Shown: positions 1 to 8,922, counted from the stretch's first letter. The stretch: DNA of 30,782 bases from JACPLA01 sp035291905 (GCA_035291905.1 DATDRF010000211.1:1-30782), one strand, 5' to 3'. Notes: generated by a model from the sequence alone, not told the origin. Program-made: numbers and translations.

Positions 1-108
1 CCACGACGCGATGCTATTTGATGAATCGTAAGAGGAGTTCAAGTCGGGAAAAAGCCGGACACACTCAATGAGGGCCGATGTAAGCGAGGACGCGTTGAAG
101 TGACGTTG

Positions 109-134
109 AGAGGGATTACCCTCTGTTCTGTTTT
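109..134 (+). terminator. Hairpin upstream of aguB, terminator-like
   Basis: AGAGGG (109-114) and CCCTCT (119-124) form a 6-bp stem with a 4-nt ATTA loop, followed by a moderately T-rich tail (GTTCTGTTTT). It could end a gene lying left of the window or sit in the aguB leader. The stem is short and the T tract interrupted, so this is tentative. The first 190 bases otherwise hold no gene I can support. Confidence 0.4.
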
Positions 135-156
135 AGAAGAAGGTTTTTCGTATTAT
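128..156 (+). promoter_or_regulatory. Possible promoter of aguBA
   Basis: TATTAT at 151-156 lies 35 nt before the aguB start and resembles a -10 box. The hexamer 17 nt upstream (CTGTTT, 128-133) is a poor -35 match. The placement just after the hairpin at 109-124 supports initiation here, but the call rests mainly on the -10 and position. Confidence 0.25.
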
Positions 157-191
157 TTGCACGCTCATCTCATTCACACGAGGGTCAAGTT

Positions 192-1094
192 GTGACAATG
201 CAAAGGAAATTCTCGGTCGGATTGATCCAAATGGCCATGACGCCGGATCCGGCTGAAAACCTGAAAAAGGGCCTGCAGAAGATTGAAGAGGCCGCCAAGA
301 AAGGAGCCCAGGTAATTTGTCTTCCTGAGCTGTTCAGATCCCTCTACTTCTGCCAGGCAGAAGATTCCAAGACGTTCGACCTCGCCGAATCGGTACCCGG
401 GCCCACCACCGAAGCCGTGGGAGCACTCGCGAAAAAGCTTGGTGTGGTTGTAGTTACCCCGGTTTTTGAGCGCCGCACCGCCGGGATCTACCACAACAGC
501 GCTGCGGTCATTGATACCAATGGTTCGATGGCGGGCTTCTATCGGAAGATGCACATTCCGGATGACCCATCGTACTACGAGAAATTCTATTTTACCCCCG
601 GCGATCTCGGATTCAGTGCGGTGGATACGCAGTTTGCACGTATCTCCACGTTGATCTGTTGGGATCAATGGTATCCTGAAGGAGCCCGCATCTCTTCGCT
701 GCAAGGTGCATCAGTCCTTTTCTATCCAACGGCAATCGGTTGGCATCCGCACGAGAAGTCGAAGTACGGCAAGGCACAGCGCGAATCCTGGCAAACAGTC
801 CAGCGCGGCCATGCAATAGCAAACGGTGTCTACGTCGCAGCTGTGAATCGAATAGGCCACGAGAAGTTGAGCGCCGGGTCTCCGGGAATCGAGTTCTGGG
901 GATCCACGTTCCTTTGTGATCCGCAGGGGGTGATCGTTGCCGAAGCTTCTGTGGACAAAGAAGAAATCCTCGTTTCCGAAATAGATCTGGACCACCTGGA
1001 AGATATTCGCCGCAACTGGCCGTTCCTGCGCGACCGCCGCATCGATGCATACCAGGGTATCACGTCGAGATTCCTCGATCCGCCGAAGAAATAA
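192..1094 (+). CDS. aguB: N-carbamoylputrescine amidase
   Basis: Nitrilase-superfamily C-N hydrolase, expected to hydrolyse N-carbamoylputrescine to putrescine, CO2 and ammonia in the cytoplasm. The Glu-Lys-Cys triad is visible: E46 in CLPELF, K119 in YRKMHIPDDP, and C156 in LICWDQWYPE. The 300-aa length, the KMHIPDDPSYYEKFYF stretch and the LICWDQWYPEGAR context fit the AguB subfamily rather than a general amidase. The start is taken as GTG at 192 because GAGGG (180-184) sits 7 nt upstream; ATG at 198 is the alternative, giving a product two residues shorter. No signal peptide. The next gene, 8 nt downstream, encodes the preceding enzyme of the pathway, which makes the substrate assignment strong. 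Confidence 0.93.
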   Translation: MTMQRKFSVGLIQMAMTPDPAENLKKGLQKIEEAAKKGAQVICLPELFRSLYFCQAEDSKTFDLAESVPGPTTEAVGALAKKLGVVVVTPVFERRTAGIYHNSAAVIDTNGSMAGFYRKMHIPDDPSYYEKFYFTPGDLGFSAVDTQFARISTLICWDQWYPEGARISSLQGASVLFYPTAIGWHPHEKSKYGKAQRESWQTVQRGHAIANGVYVAAVNRIGHEKLSAGSPGIEFWGSTFLCDPQGVIVAEASVDKEEILVSEIDLDHLEDIRRNWPFLRDRRIDAYQGITSRFLDPPKK

Positions 1095-1102
1095 CCCCCG
1101 TC

Positions 1103-2155
1103 ATGCCTGAAGAAATCCTGCAGTACAAAATGCCCGCTGAATGGGAATCCCATGAGGCTACATGGATCGGCTGGCCGCACAATCTCACAGACTGGCCCGG
1201 CAAGTTCGCGCCGATCCCTTGGGTATTTGCAGAGATGGCCCGAAAGATGAGCGCGGGCGAAATCGTCCGAATTCTTGTTGAATCTGCGTCTCATGAACAA
1301 GGTGCAAGGAGGATCCTTGCGAAAGCTGGGGTTGGTTTGTCGAGGGTGGAGTTCTTTCGAATTCCCACCGACCGCGGGTGGACGAGAGATTCCGGTCCGA
1401 TGTTTGTCCGGTCTATCCACAACAACCACAGCGTCATCATCCGTTACCTCTTCAATGCCTGGGCAAAATATCCGAACTGGAAAAAAGACACCGTGATGCC
1501 CGGGAAGGCGGCGAAGATGCTTCAGAAGAGCCTCATCGAGGCAATGCATGAGGGGCGGCACGTTGTGCTCGAGGGCGGCAGTATCGATGTGAACGGTTCG
1601 GGTACCCTGATCACAACAGAGGAGTGTCTCCTCGATTCTGAGACACAGGTCAGAAATCCGGGCTTTCAGAAAAGCGATTATGAAAAGGTGTTCAGGCGTT
1701 ACATGGGGGTGACAAACGTCCTTTGGCTCAATAAAGGGGTCGCAGGGGATGATACTCACGGGCATGTTGACGACATATGCCGCTTTGTCAGGAGGAATAC
1801 CGTCGTTCTTGCTCTGGAGAAGAACAGCAGCGATGCAAACTATGCGCATCTGAGAGAGAACCGGGAACGGCTTGAGGCGATGAAATTGGAAGACGGATCA
1901 AAGATCCAGGTTGTCGAACTTCCGATGCCCGGGCCGCTTTTCTTCGATGGGATGAGACTTCCGGCCAGTTACGCCAACTTCTACATTGCCAATGCAGCCG
2001 TCATTGTCCCCACTTTCAACGACCCGAACGACCGCATCGCGTTAGGAATTCTTTCGGAACTCATCACCGACAGGCCTGTCGTAGGGATTCATGCCGTCGA
2101 TCTTGTGCTTGGATTCGGTACCCTCCACTGCCTCACGCAACAACAACCCCGCTAG
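1103..2155 (+). CDS. aguA: Agmatine deiminase
   Basis: Peptidyl-arginine-deiminase-like enzyme converting agmatine to N-carbamoylputrescine and ammonia, the step before AguB. Family landmarks are in order: MPAEWESHEATWIGWP near the N-terminus (10-25), TRDSGP with D96, EGGS with E157, the catalytic-site motif THGHVDD with H221, and the C-terminal nucleophile C343 in GTLHCLT. The 350-aa length is typical. The start ATG is 8 nt after the aguB stop and has no clear Shine-Dalgarno, suggesting translational coupling. The protein is cytoplasmic, with no signal. No arginine decarboxylase or antiporter is present in the window, so the agmatine source is not visible here. Confidence 0.94.
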   Translation: MPEEILQYKMPAEWESHEATWIGWPHNLTDWPGKFAPIPWVFAEMARKMSAGEIVRILVESASHEQGARRILAKAGVGLSRVEFFRIPTDRGWTRDSGPMFVRSIHNNHSVIIRYLFNAWAKYPNWKKDTVMPGKAAKMLQKSLIEAMHEGRHVVLEGGSIDVNGSGTLITTEECLLDSETQVRNPGFQKSDYEKVFRRYMGVTNVLWLNKGVAGDDTHGHVDDICRFVRRNTVVLALEKNSSDANYAHLRENRERLEAMKLEDGSKIQVVELPMPGPLFFDGMRLPASYANFYIANAAVIVPTFNDPNDRIALGILSELITDRPVVGIHAVDLVLGFGTLHCLTQQQPR

Positions 2156-2300
2156 TCCGAGTGGGATCATTTTGTGACCACGCCGCGACGAAACCGTCAT
2201 TTTGACCTCATGACCCTAAAGAAAAATCCAATCCGATTTGAATGGGGCACCTCACTAAAACGGAAAGAGCGCTCGGTTGGATTGCTTCTGGCGACATTTT

Positions 2301-4142
2301 CTACATATTCTTTATCCACCGCTCTCTCAGGAATTCCTGTCTGTCGGTGAGATTCTTCATCTCCTCGAAGACGTGTCGTTTCATCCTCTGAACAAGCTTT
2401 GCCTTGATCGTGACTTCGGTTTCTCCCCTTCGGACCACGAGCTCATAGGGATCTCCCACTTTCATGGTTCCGATCTTTGCAAATGTCTGCTGCGCGTTGC
2501 GGAGATTCAATTCGTTGCCCATCACCTTGAGGATAATATCTCCCTCCTGGAACCCGAATTCCTTCGCTTCGTCGTTTACCCCGACGGTGGTAATATTACC
2601 CGCAGTGTCCAAATTGAGGCTAATTCCCATCATGGCCGGCCGTTCCTCGTCAGGCTTGGAAGCGAGATAGCTGAATCCGATCTTCGCCATGTATTCTTCT
2701 GCTGGCAGCGGCTTGGATCCCCGAATGTAGTCGTTGACGAACTGGCCGATTTCAGGGTAGGTCTCTTGAGTAAGAACTTCGAAGAAGCTCTTCTCGGGAA
2801 AGGGCCTCTTCTTTCCATACTTTTCAAGCAGGTCAAGGAAGACTTCCCGCAGTCCGCGCTTTCCTTCGGAGAGCTCAAGAAGACGGATGTCGAGCAATGC
2901 TGCCGTTGCGGCTCCCCGGTTGTAAACGTTGCCGAACTGATTGCCGCCTTCGGGGGTGTACACCTTCTGAGCCATTTCCGTCAGACTCATGTTCTTGTCG
3001 AAATCATCGTTGATGTTGAGCTTGGTGGAGAACTGTTCAAGGAATTCCTCCGCTGTCATGAGGCCGCTTCTGAGCTGCATGATGTCGGAAACCCATTCTG
3101 TCACGCCCTCATACAGCCAGAGGTGTTCGGAGGGGGTGGGCACGGCGAAATTGTACGAATGAATGATCTCGCTGTGCAGGTTCAACGGGGTGAGGATATG
3201 CATGAACTCGTGCGCCATGGTGCTTCGGAGCTGGCCGATTCCCTCAGGTGAGACCGGGAGAACATAGATGGAGCTGTACGAATGCTCCAGCGCACCGGCG
3301 CTCGTGAGGCCGTAACGCTGAAACGTGGGTCCGTCGAGGAGGACAAACAGAAACTTGTAGTAGGGGACGGGGGAGGAACCGATGAACTTGCCCGCCGATT
3401 GAAGCACGTCGTTCGCCAGGGCGACAATCTTCTGTGCGTTGAGGGACGTATCTACTGCATAGACGTAAACGTCGACGTCGATATCCTTCACTCTCGTGCG
3501 TGCGACCGACAACGTGCCTGTGAGGACCGGCGAATCGGCGAGACGGTCAAAGGTCTCAGCGACGTAGTAACCCTCATCGTCAACATCCATCGCCGTTCCG
3601 ATCATCCAGCCGGGTTTGGAGTGTACCTTCATCCGCACGGGTGCGGACTGTAGTCCCTGAAAGTATCCCATCACTCCAAAGGTGTTGAATGCCGCGTAGT
3701 TGCTGTCGATGCCGCTGCCGCACATCGGGGCGACACTGTTTTCGGCGACCGATGCGTCAAAGGAATCTTCAATGTCATACTGCAGGAGAGAGAGGCGCTC
3801 AGGGTCTGCAATCTTCCATTTATTGGTGGAAATCCTCTCGACCGCGATCGTATCGCCGTTTCTGTCGTAGGCTTTGAACGACTTCACAAACCGCCCGAAA
3901 TCAAGGATGCTGTACGTGCCGGGTGCGGTGGATGCAAAGTTGTAGATGTTGTTCTCGGAGGCGAGCCCCTTTGTCGATACCGACACATGAAAGAGGTCAT
4001 CGAGGGGGTTCGTCACATCGACCTCGAAGGTGATTTGGGGATCGGAAAGCTGATCCGCCTGAAAAGGCCCCCTGCAGCTGCCAAAAGCAAGAAGCGCGAT
4101 GAAAGTAAAAAGGGAGACGACAAACGGGCGAATACGATTCAT
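2301..4142 (-). CDS. M61-family metallopeptidase with C-terminal PDZ, probable lipoprotein
   Basis: Glycyl-aminopeptidase-like M61 enzyme, expected to be a zinc peptidase on the periplasmic or outer face. HEFMH at 311-315 supplies the two zinc histidines and the catalytic Glu; WLYEGVTEW about 30 residues later supplies the third ligand (E345). An N-terminal beta-rich M61 domain precedes it, and a PDZ domain follows at roughly 500-590 (EFGFQEGDIILKVMG). The leader ends in LLAFGSC (C23), a relaxed lipobox, so lipidation is likely but not certain. The start ATG at 4142 has GGAGGA 5 nt upstream; an in-frame TTG at 4154 would place that Shine-Dalgarno inside the gene and is rejected. 613 aa. Transcribed divergently from the M28 gene at 4321 and convergently with aguA; no clear terminator was seen in 2156-2300. 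Confidence 0.87.
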   Translation of the reverse strand: MNRIRPFVVSLFTFIALLAFGSCRGPFQADQLSDPQITFEVDVTNPLDDLFHVSVSTKGLASENNIYNFASTAPGTYSILDFGRFVKSFKAYDRNGDTIAVERISTNKWKIADPERLSLLQYDIEDSFDASVAENSVAPMCGSGIDSNYAAFNTFGVMGYFQGLQSAPVRMKVHSKPGWMIGTAMDVDDEGYYVAETFDRLADSPVLTGTLSVARTRVKDIDVDVYVYAVDTSLNAQKIVALANDVLQSAGKFIGSSPVPYYKFLFVLLDGPTFQRYGLTSAGALEHSYSSIYVLPVSPEGIGQLRSTMAHEFMHILTPLNLHSEIIHSYNFAVPTPSEHLWLYEGVTEWVSDIMQLRSGLMTAEEFLEQFSTKLNINDDFDKNMSLTEMAQKVYTPEGGNQFGNVYNRGAATAALLDIRLLELSEGKRGLREVFLDLLEKYGKKRPFPEKSFFEVLTQETYPEIGQFVNDYIRGSKPLPAEEYMAKIGFSYLASKPDEERPAMMGISLNLDTAGNITTVGVNDEAKEFGFQEGDIILKVMGNELNLRNAQQTFAKIGTMKVGDPYELVVRRGETEVTIKAKLVQRMKRHVFEEMKNLTDRQEFLRERWIKNM

Positions 4143-4253
4143 CAATTCCTCCAATTGCAGTTCGTGAAACAGATTCTTCGGCAGCCTTTCCTCTTACGCA
4201 TCAAACACGTCTGAAGTTACGGAAATATCGGCTCTCATAATTGGACGTTTTCG

Positions 4254-4282
4254 TTGACACGTATGTTTCATCCAGGTATATT
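4254..4282 (+). promoter_or_regulatory. Sigma-70-like promoter of the M28 peptidase gene
   Basis: TTGACA (4254-4259), exactly 17 nt, then TATATT (4277-4282), ending 38 nt before the start codon at 4321. This is the best promoter match in the window, in the divergent gap between the M61 and M28 genes. Confidence 0.65.
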
Positions 4283-4320
4283 CCTCCTACCTTAATCTCA
4301 ACCTTGACCAGGACCTCTCA

Positions 4321-5700
4321 ATGCCCCGACTCCTCAATGTCTCTCTTTTCATGGTGTTCGTTGTCCTTTTGGTTCCATCCTCCTTGTCGCAGAACCTGCC
4401 TTATGACTCGCTCGCCCTCAGGCTTTTCAAAATGTCTCTGGGATCCGGGAAGTCGTACGAGGCATTGACCGACCTGTCTGTGAACATCGGCCACCGGATC
4501 AGCGGTTCTCCCCAGGCCGAAAAGGCAGTCCAATGGACGAAGAAAAAGATGGAGGAATTCGGATTGGAAAACGTCCGTCTTGAGCCGGTCATGGTTCCCC
4601 GGTGGGTTCGGGGGGAGGTTGAGGAGGGGTCAGTTATTCTCCCTGACGGCAAGAAGATTCCGGTGAAGATCACGGCTTTGGGAGGGAGCATCGCCACACC
4701 CGCAAAAGGGATTTCCGCTGAAGTCGTTGAAGTCCATTCATGGGAAGAGCTCCGTGCGCTTGGCGAAAAGGCATGGGGCAAGATTGTCTTTTTCAACAGA
4801 CCATTCGACAGGACGAAGATCCATACATTCGAAGGATATGGTGGAGCCGTCGATCAGCGGGGAGGAGGAGCAATCGAAGCCGCAAAGGCGGGAGGCGTGA
4901 TGGCGCTCGTGCGATCCATGACACCAAGATTGGACGATTTCCCGCACACAGGAGGAATGGGCTACAACGACACCGTTCCAAAGATTCCCGCGGCGGCGAT
5001 CAGCACCATTGGCGCAAACAAGTTGAGCGATCTCCTGAAGCAACATCCCAAGCTCAAGGTGTACCTGAAGATTTCATCCAAAACACTCCCTGATGTTGAG
5101 TCGGCAAATGTCGTCGGAGAACTGAAAGGCTCGGAAATTCCGAATGAAGTTGTTGTGATAGGAGGACATTTGGACAGCTGGGACAAAGGGCAGGGAGCTC
5201 ATGACGACGGTGCCGGTGTGGTTCAATGTATCGACGCAGTGAGAATGCTGAAGGAACTCGGCCTTCGGCCCAGGCGGACGATCAGAGTCGTTGCGTTCAT
5301 GAACGAAGAGAACGGCGGCAGGGGCGGACAGGCGTACGCGGCGAAACAGAGGCCGGGCGAGAAGCACATCGCAGCCATCGAATCGGATATGGGCGGCTTT
5401 ATGCCGCGGGGTTTCACTGCGGCCACAGATTCCGTCCGTTTCGAAAAAATTGCCCGATGGGCTCCTCTCTTTCGGCATATCATGGCCGACCGCATTCTGC
5501 CCGGTGGTGGTGGTGCCGATATCTCCTGGCTCATTCCGCAGGGCGTCCCGCAAATAGCTCTGCTGCCCGAGGTTCAGAGATATTTCAATTACCACCATGC
5601 CGACGATGACACGATCGACAATGTTGAAGAACGCGAGTTACAACTCGGAGCGGCCTGTATGGCGATCCTGTCGTATGTTCTCGCTCAGGAGGGACTCTAA
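4321..5700 (+). CDS. Secreted M28-family metallopeptidase with PA domain
   Basis: Two-zinc aminopeptidase/carboxypeptidase-Q-like enzyme, expected to trim peptides outside the cytoplasm. A Sec signal peptide (1-23, ending SSLSQ) is followed by an N-terminal region, a PA insert (about 130-240) and the M28 core. Metal and catalytic residues: H283 in GGHLDSW, D295 in AHDDG, E329/E330 in MNEEN, D356 in ESDMGG and H426 in NYHHADD, so all expected positions are filled. 459 aa, typical for the group. It has its own strong promoter (4254-4282) and is closed by a perfect bidirectional terminator, so it is probably monocistronic. The exact substrate cannot be read from sequence. Confidence 0.9.
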   Translation: MPRLLNVSLFMVFVVLLVPSSLSQNLPYDSLALRLFKMSLGSGKSYEALTDLSVNIGHRISGSPQAEKAVQWTKKKMEEFGLENVRLEPVMVPRWVRGEVEEGSVILPDGKKIPVKITALGGSIATPAKGISAEVVEVHSWEELRALGEKAWGKIVFFNRPFDRTKIHTFEGYGGAVDQRGGGAIEAAKAGGVMALVRSMTPRLDDFPHTGGMGYNDTVPKIPAAAISTIGANKLSDLLKQHPKLKVYLKISSKTLPDVESANVVGELKGSEIPNEVVVIGGHLDSWDKGQGAHDDGAGVVQCIDAVRMLKELGLRPRRTIRVVAFMNEENGGRGGQAYAAKQRPGEKHIAAIESDMGGFMPRGFTAATDSVRFEKIARWAPLFRHIMADRILPGGGGADISWLIPQGVPQIALLPEVQRYFNYHHADDDTIDNVEERELQLGAACMAILSYVLAQEGL

Positions 5701-5733
5701 GAGTCAGGATACTTGTCAGTTGATGAGAATGAA

Positions 5734-5765
5734 AAAGCCCGGACGCGTCCGGGCTTTGTTTTTTC
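5734..5765. terminator. Bidirectional intrinsic terminator
   Basis: A perfect 24-nt palindrome at 5734-5757 (arms AAAGCCCGGACG and CGTCCGGGCTTT) is followed by TGTTTTTT on the plus strand and by a T run on the minus strand. It lies between the convergent M28 gene (ends 5700) and haem-binding gene (ends 5772), so it can serve both. The T tract on the plus strand almost touches the 3' end of the minus-strand gene. Confidence 0.88.
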
Positions 5766-5771
5766 GTGCCG

Positions 5772-6278
5772 TTATGGGGATCGCCTTCTTGGCCGCTGCA
5801 GGCTGTCGGCGGGGTACCAATTCTTCATCGAATCTCTCATGGCCGTTGCCCAGTCCATGAGAATCATTTTCTCATCCTGGCTGAGTCGCGCGTTCTCGTG
5901 CATGATGAGGTAGGAAGGAAGCGGCATTTCATCTTCTTCTATCTGCTCTGCAATCTGTTGGAACTTCGTGAACTGACGCATCAGTTCATAGGATGCAAAT
6001 TCGTCAAGATTCAATTCGCTCTTGCCGTCATCAATATGTCCCTGCAACCACCAGCCGACCGGCTGGACCTCAGCGTACCAGGGATAGTCGGTGTTGTTCG
6101 TGTGACAGTCCCTGCAGGAGCGTTTCAGGATGGAATCAACAGCGGAGGGAATCGGGAAGGTCAGGGAAATGCTCCGGGACTGCGGTTCGTCGGAATGGTT
6201 TTTGGCGGGACGGACAAATTGAACGATGAGGAATACAGCGCCGAGGACGATCAGGATCCAGCGGAGAATCTTCTTCAT
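5772..6278 (-). CDS. Membrane-anchored haem-binding (cytochrome c-like) domain protein
   Basis: Small 168-aa protein with one N-terminal membrane segment (about 4-23) and a single CxxCH site, CRDCH at 55-59, followed by TNNTDYPWY and PVGWW. This order matches the short Haem_bd-type domain common in Bacteroidota, where a c-type haem is attached outside the membrane. A conserved-looking D-x-L-x-x-x-E-M-P-L-P segment follows at about 125-135, and the C-terminus is basic (PRRRSP). AAAGAGG lies 6 nt before the ATG. Likely an electron carrier or redox sensor; no partner oxidoreductase is adjacent, so the partner is unknown. A hairpin occupies its leader at 6295-6325. Confidence 0.82.
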   Translation of the reverse strand: MKKILRWILIVLGAVFLIVQFVRPAKNHSDEPQSRSISLTFPIPSAVDSILKRSCRDCHTNNTDYPWYAEVQPVGWWLQGHIDDGKSELNLDEFASYELMRQFTKFQQIAEQIEEDEMPLPSYLIMHENARLSQDEKMILMDWATAMRDSMKNWYPADSLQRPRRRSP

Positions 6279-6294
6279 TCAGCCTCTTTCCTGT

Positions 6295-6325
6295 GTCTCG
6301 AATTGGTTCAACAATGAATCGAGAC
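6295..6325 (-). promoter_or_regulatory. Hairpin in the leader of the haem-binding gene
   Basis: On the plus strand GTCTCGA (6295-6301) pairs with TCGAGAC (6319-6325), and inside it ATTG (6302-6305) pairs with CAAT (6312-6315) around a 6-nt loop, leaving a 3-nt bulge. It starts 16 nt upstream of the start codon at 6278. It may be an operator dyad or a leader RNA structure; which one cannot be told from sequence. Confidence 0.4.
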
Positions 6326-6632
6326 GCTCCATTCGTCCCACCAAACCGCCCCTTCGTCTCAGAATTCGGACTCTTTATAACTTCAGAATTGTGAAAACGG
6401 TTCCTTCTTACGATACTCCCCTGTGAGCCTGGCACCGCGATTCTTCTGGGTTGTCACCAAGCGCATCAAAATAAGGGACGTGCGCAAAGCCGTCAAGCCG
6501 GAAGCGGTGCCATTCTTTTTATCCAACTCATCCCCTCTTCCTGCACGAGAAATCCCCCTGGTGACGAAAGGACTCAAAGAAGCAGAGTTGTTGATCCAGC
6601 CTCCCCTTCTTTAAAGGAGGAGATTCTGTCTG
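6326..6632. other. Non-coding gap between two minus-strand genes
   Basis: About 300 bases with no gene I can support. A short open frame (6423-6614, plus) has no Shine-Dalgarno and no recognisable domain. Near the right end, CCTCC and GGAGG flank an A/T-rich centre (about 6600-6620), a weak hairpin just beyond the stop of the 6633-8846 gene that may act as a poor terminator for it. Confidence 0.5.
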
Positions 6633-8846
6633 CTATTCCAACTCCTTTGCGGCTGACTCAATCAGCCGCGCCTCCTGCTCCAGAATTCCTGCAACCCGAA
6701 CAATCTCAGATTCCGCCTCAATCCATTTCTTCTGTTCAATGGCCTCGCGAACTCCCGGAATCGTCTTTACCCCATAACCCGTGTAGAATCCCGGAGCGTA
6801 GATCAGATGCCTGAACCAATCACGGCCGGGAAGACCCTTCTGATCCGTCAACAGCCGTTCGCTCTGGATAAGCTTCTTGTTGACCGATGAGATGATTGAG
6901 GCACTCGGAGCCTTTCCGCTTGTCTTCACGCCTGCCGCGGCTTTCGAGTACCGTTCGGCTCCCCGGGTAAGATTCTCAAGGGCGTTTTCAAGCGGGGCAA
7001 AGTTCAAGTGGGGAGGAACTTCCTCTCTGGTCGGGGGAACGAAGGCCTCCTTGGGATCAGCCATCGCGCTGAACACTCCTTCTTCGAGCTGTCGGTTCCG
7101 TTCGGCGATTTCGTCCTGCTTTGACTTCAGGAGCTTCTTGAGCTCATCGAGATACCGCTTGACCGTCTCTGCAAAATTTGTGAACTCGAAAGGAAGAAGC
7201 CCGGCGTCGGCTATTCGAAGAACCGCCGTTCCGCCCGTTTGCGCCAATGCCCGGCCGTAGGAGAAATCGGTGTCCGAAAAGTTCGTATACCAATAGAAAT
7301 CGTCGTAGATGGAATGGTAGATCCCGCCCCCGTCCTCTCCGCCGTATCCCAGGTTGAGGGACGCAACGCCAAGATGGTCAATGAAGACAGTGTAATCTGA
7401 TCCTGAACCAAGTGCGCCGATCCTCAGGTCCGCCTTCGAGCGGATTTCCCTTCTGTCTTCCGGTGAGCGTGCATTCGCAATGCGGGCCAGCTGGCTTCTT
7501 TTCCACACGGAGATGTTTTTCTCGGGATCGACGATGTCCTGCGCAACGCCGTTCATGTACTTCTCCAATGAATGAGAGCCCGAGGCGCCAAGATAGCCGC
7601 GCCCGTTGGAATCTGTATTAATATAGAGAACCGCCTTCTGTTTCAATTCGTCCGCATGAGCTTCGGCCCATTCCGTCGACCCGAGCAGACCCTGCTCTTC
7701 ACCATCCCACGCACAATAGACAATCGTTCTCTTCGGCCTCCATCCCTCCTTCATCAGCGCACCAAAGGCCCTGGCTTCTTCGAGCACAGCCCCCATTCCC
7801 GAAACCGGGTCCTGTGCGCCGTTGACCCACGCATCATGATGGTTGCCGCGTATGATCCATTCGTCCGGATACTGCCTGCCGCGAATGGTCGCAATCACAT
7901 TGTAGATCTTTTTGATGTCCCAGTTTGATTTCACGTTGAGCCGCACTTTGGCAGGTCCCGGCCCGATGTGGTACGTGATCGGAAGTGATCCTCTCCAGGC
8001 TTCCGGAGCCACAGGGCCTTTGAGGGCCGCCAGCAACGGCTGTGCGTCGCTGTAAGAGATCGGCAGCACGGGAATCTTCGTGAAGGTCTTGACGTCTTTC
8101 AGGGCAAGCCGCTTGGCCTTTTCGGTGGCGCCGATTCCGGGAGTCAGCGGATCTCCAGGATACAAGGGCATGTCCATCACGCTCCCCCTCTGAACCCCAT
8201 CCTTGTTCCGGTAAGCACCTTCCGGAAAAACGTCTCCCTGGAAGTAACCGTCCTCGCGGGGATCGGAGTAAATGATGCAGCCGATGGCACCCTTCTCACC
8301 TGCCAGCTTCGGCTTGATCCCGCGCCATGACGCACCATACCTCGCAATGACGATCGCTCCCTTGACGGAGATTCCCAAACGCTCGAGCCTTTCGTAGTCC
8401 TCCGGAATTCCGTAGTTGACGTACACGAGAGGTCCCGTTACGTCGCCGTCTATGGAATAGGCGTTGTATGTTGGAAGCTGTTCATCCATTTGTCCTGAGG
8501 TTGGATCGATGTTCTCCGCGGGCTCGCGCAGTGTCGCGGAAAAACGCACTGGCTCGAGCAATTCCACTGCCCGCTCCTTCGGCGTGGGAAAAAGGACATC
8601 AAAGGCCTCAATCTTCGCGTCGAATCCAAATTCTTTGAATTTCGCAAGGATCCACTCGGCATTCTCCTTGTCGTAAGGCGAACCCAAGTGATGAGGTCTG
8701 GCTGAAAGTCGCTTCATATATTCGCGCAGGTTTTCCTGGTTTGGGATTGACCGGAACCGTGATTCCCAATCCTGCGGTTGTGCCGGCGCCGCGGTGGAGA
8801 AGATCAGCGGGAATGTGAGAGCAAGAACGGCAACGAGGGATTTCAT
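6633..8846 (-). CDS. Secreted M28 peptidase, glutamate carboxypeptidase II-like
   Basis: 737-aa enzyme with the three-part layout of the GCPII/transferrin-receptor group: an N-terminal peptidase part, a PA insert (about 125-300), the M28 core (about 310-540), and a helical dimerisation domain to the end. A Sec signal peptide (1-22, ending AAPAQ) precedes it. Expected zinc and catalytic residues: H336 in GNHHDAW, D346 in AQDPVSG, E383/E384 in DGEEQG, D412 in NTDSNG and H511 in YHSIYDD; the ten-residue H-to-D spacing matches human GCPII. TAGGAGA lies 6-7 nt before the ATG. Probable role: extracytoplasmic release of C-terminal residues, possibly acidic, from peptides; specificity is not provable here. 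It has its own promoter (8894-8922). Confidence 0.9.
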   Translation of the reverse strand: MKSLVAVLALTFPLIFSTAAPAQPQDWESRFRSIPNQENLREYMKRLSARPHHLGSPYDKENAEWILAKFKEFGFDAKIEAFDVLFPTPKERAVELLEPVRFSATLREPAENIDPTSGQMDEQLPTYNAYSIDGDVTGPLVYVNYGIPEDYERLERLGISVKGAIVIARYGASWRGIKPKLAGEKGAIGCIIYSDPREDGYFQGDVFPEGAYRNKDGVQRGSVMDMPLYPGDPLTPGIGATEKAKRLALKDVKTFTKIPVLPISYSDAQPLLAALKGPVAPEAWRGSLPITYHIGPGPAKVRLNVKSNWDIKKIYNVIATIRGRQYPDEWIIRGNHHDAWVNGAQDPVSGMGAVLEEARAFGALMKEGWRPKRTIVYCAWDGEEQGLLGSTEWAEAHADELKQKAVLYINTDSNGRGYLGASGSHSLEKYMNGVAQDIVDPEKNISVWKRSQLARIANARSPEDRREIRSKADLRIGALGSGSDYTVFIDHLGVASLNLGYGGEDGGGIYHSIYDDFYWYTNFSDTDFSYGRALAQTGGTAVLRIADAGLLPFEFTNFAETVKRYLDELKKLLKSKQDEIAERNRQLEEGVFSAMADPKEAFVPPTREEVPPHLNFAPLENALENLTRGAERYSKAAAGVKTSGKAPSASIISSVNKKLIQSERLLTDQKGLPGRDWFRHLIYAPGFYTGYGVKTIPGVREAIEQKKWIEAESEIVRVAGILEQEARLIESAAKELE

Positions 8847-8893
8847 TGAGATCTCCTACGGATGAGTGGATGCGGAAACATTTGCGAAAAACC

Positions 8894-8922
8894 AATATCT
8901 GGAAATGACTTAATAGTTTCAA
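8894..8922 (-). promoter_or_regulatory. Sigma-70-like promoter of the GCPII-like gene
   Basis: Read on the minus strand: TTGAAA (8922-8917), 17 nt, GATATT (8899-8894), ending 47 nt upstream of the ATG at 8846. It has the same spacing and -10 style as the promoter at 4254-4282. Confidence 0.5.

Noticed and set aside
2..31. Possible last ten codons of an upstream gene ending TAA at 29-31
   Set aside because: Too short to support; another frame is also open for the first 70 bases, so the choice is arbitrary.
830..1849. Long minus-strand open frame (339 codons) opposite aguB and aguA
   Set aside because: It lies wholly across two genes with complete catalytic motifs, has no recognisable domain and no Shine-Dalgarno; it is a codon-composition shadow.
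2277..3251. Plus-strand open frame of 324 codons opposite the M61 gene
   Set aside because: Antisense to the PDZ and peptidase regions of a clear M61 gene, with low-complexity His/Phe-rich composition and no domain.
6423..6614. Short plus-strand open frame of 63 codons in the gap before the GCPII-like gene
   Set aside because: No ribosome binding site, no domain, and unlikely composition; treated as non-coding.
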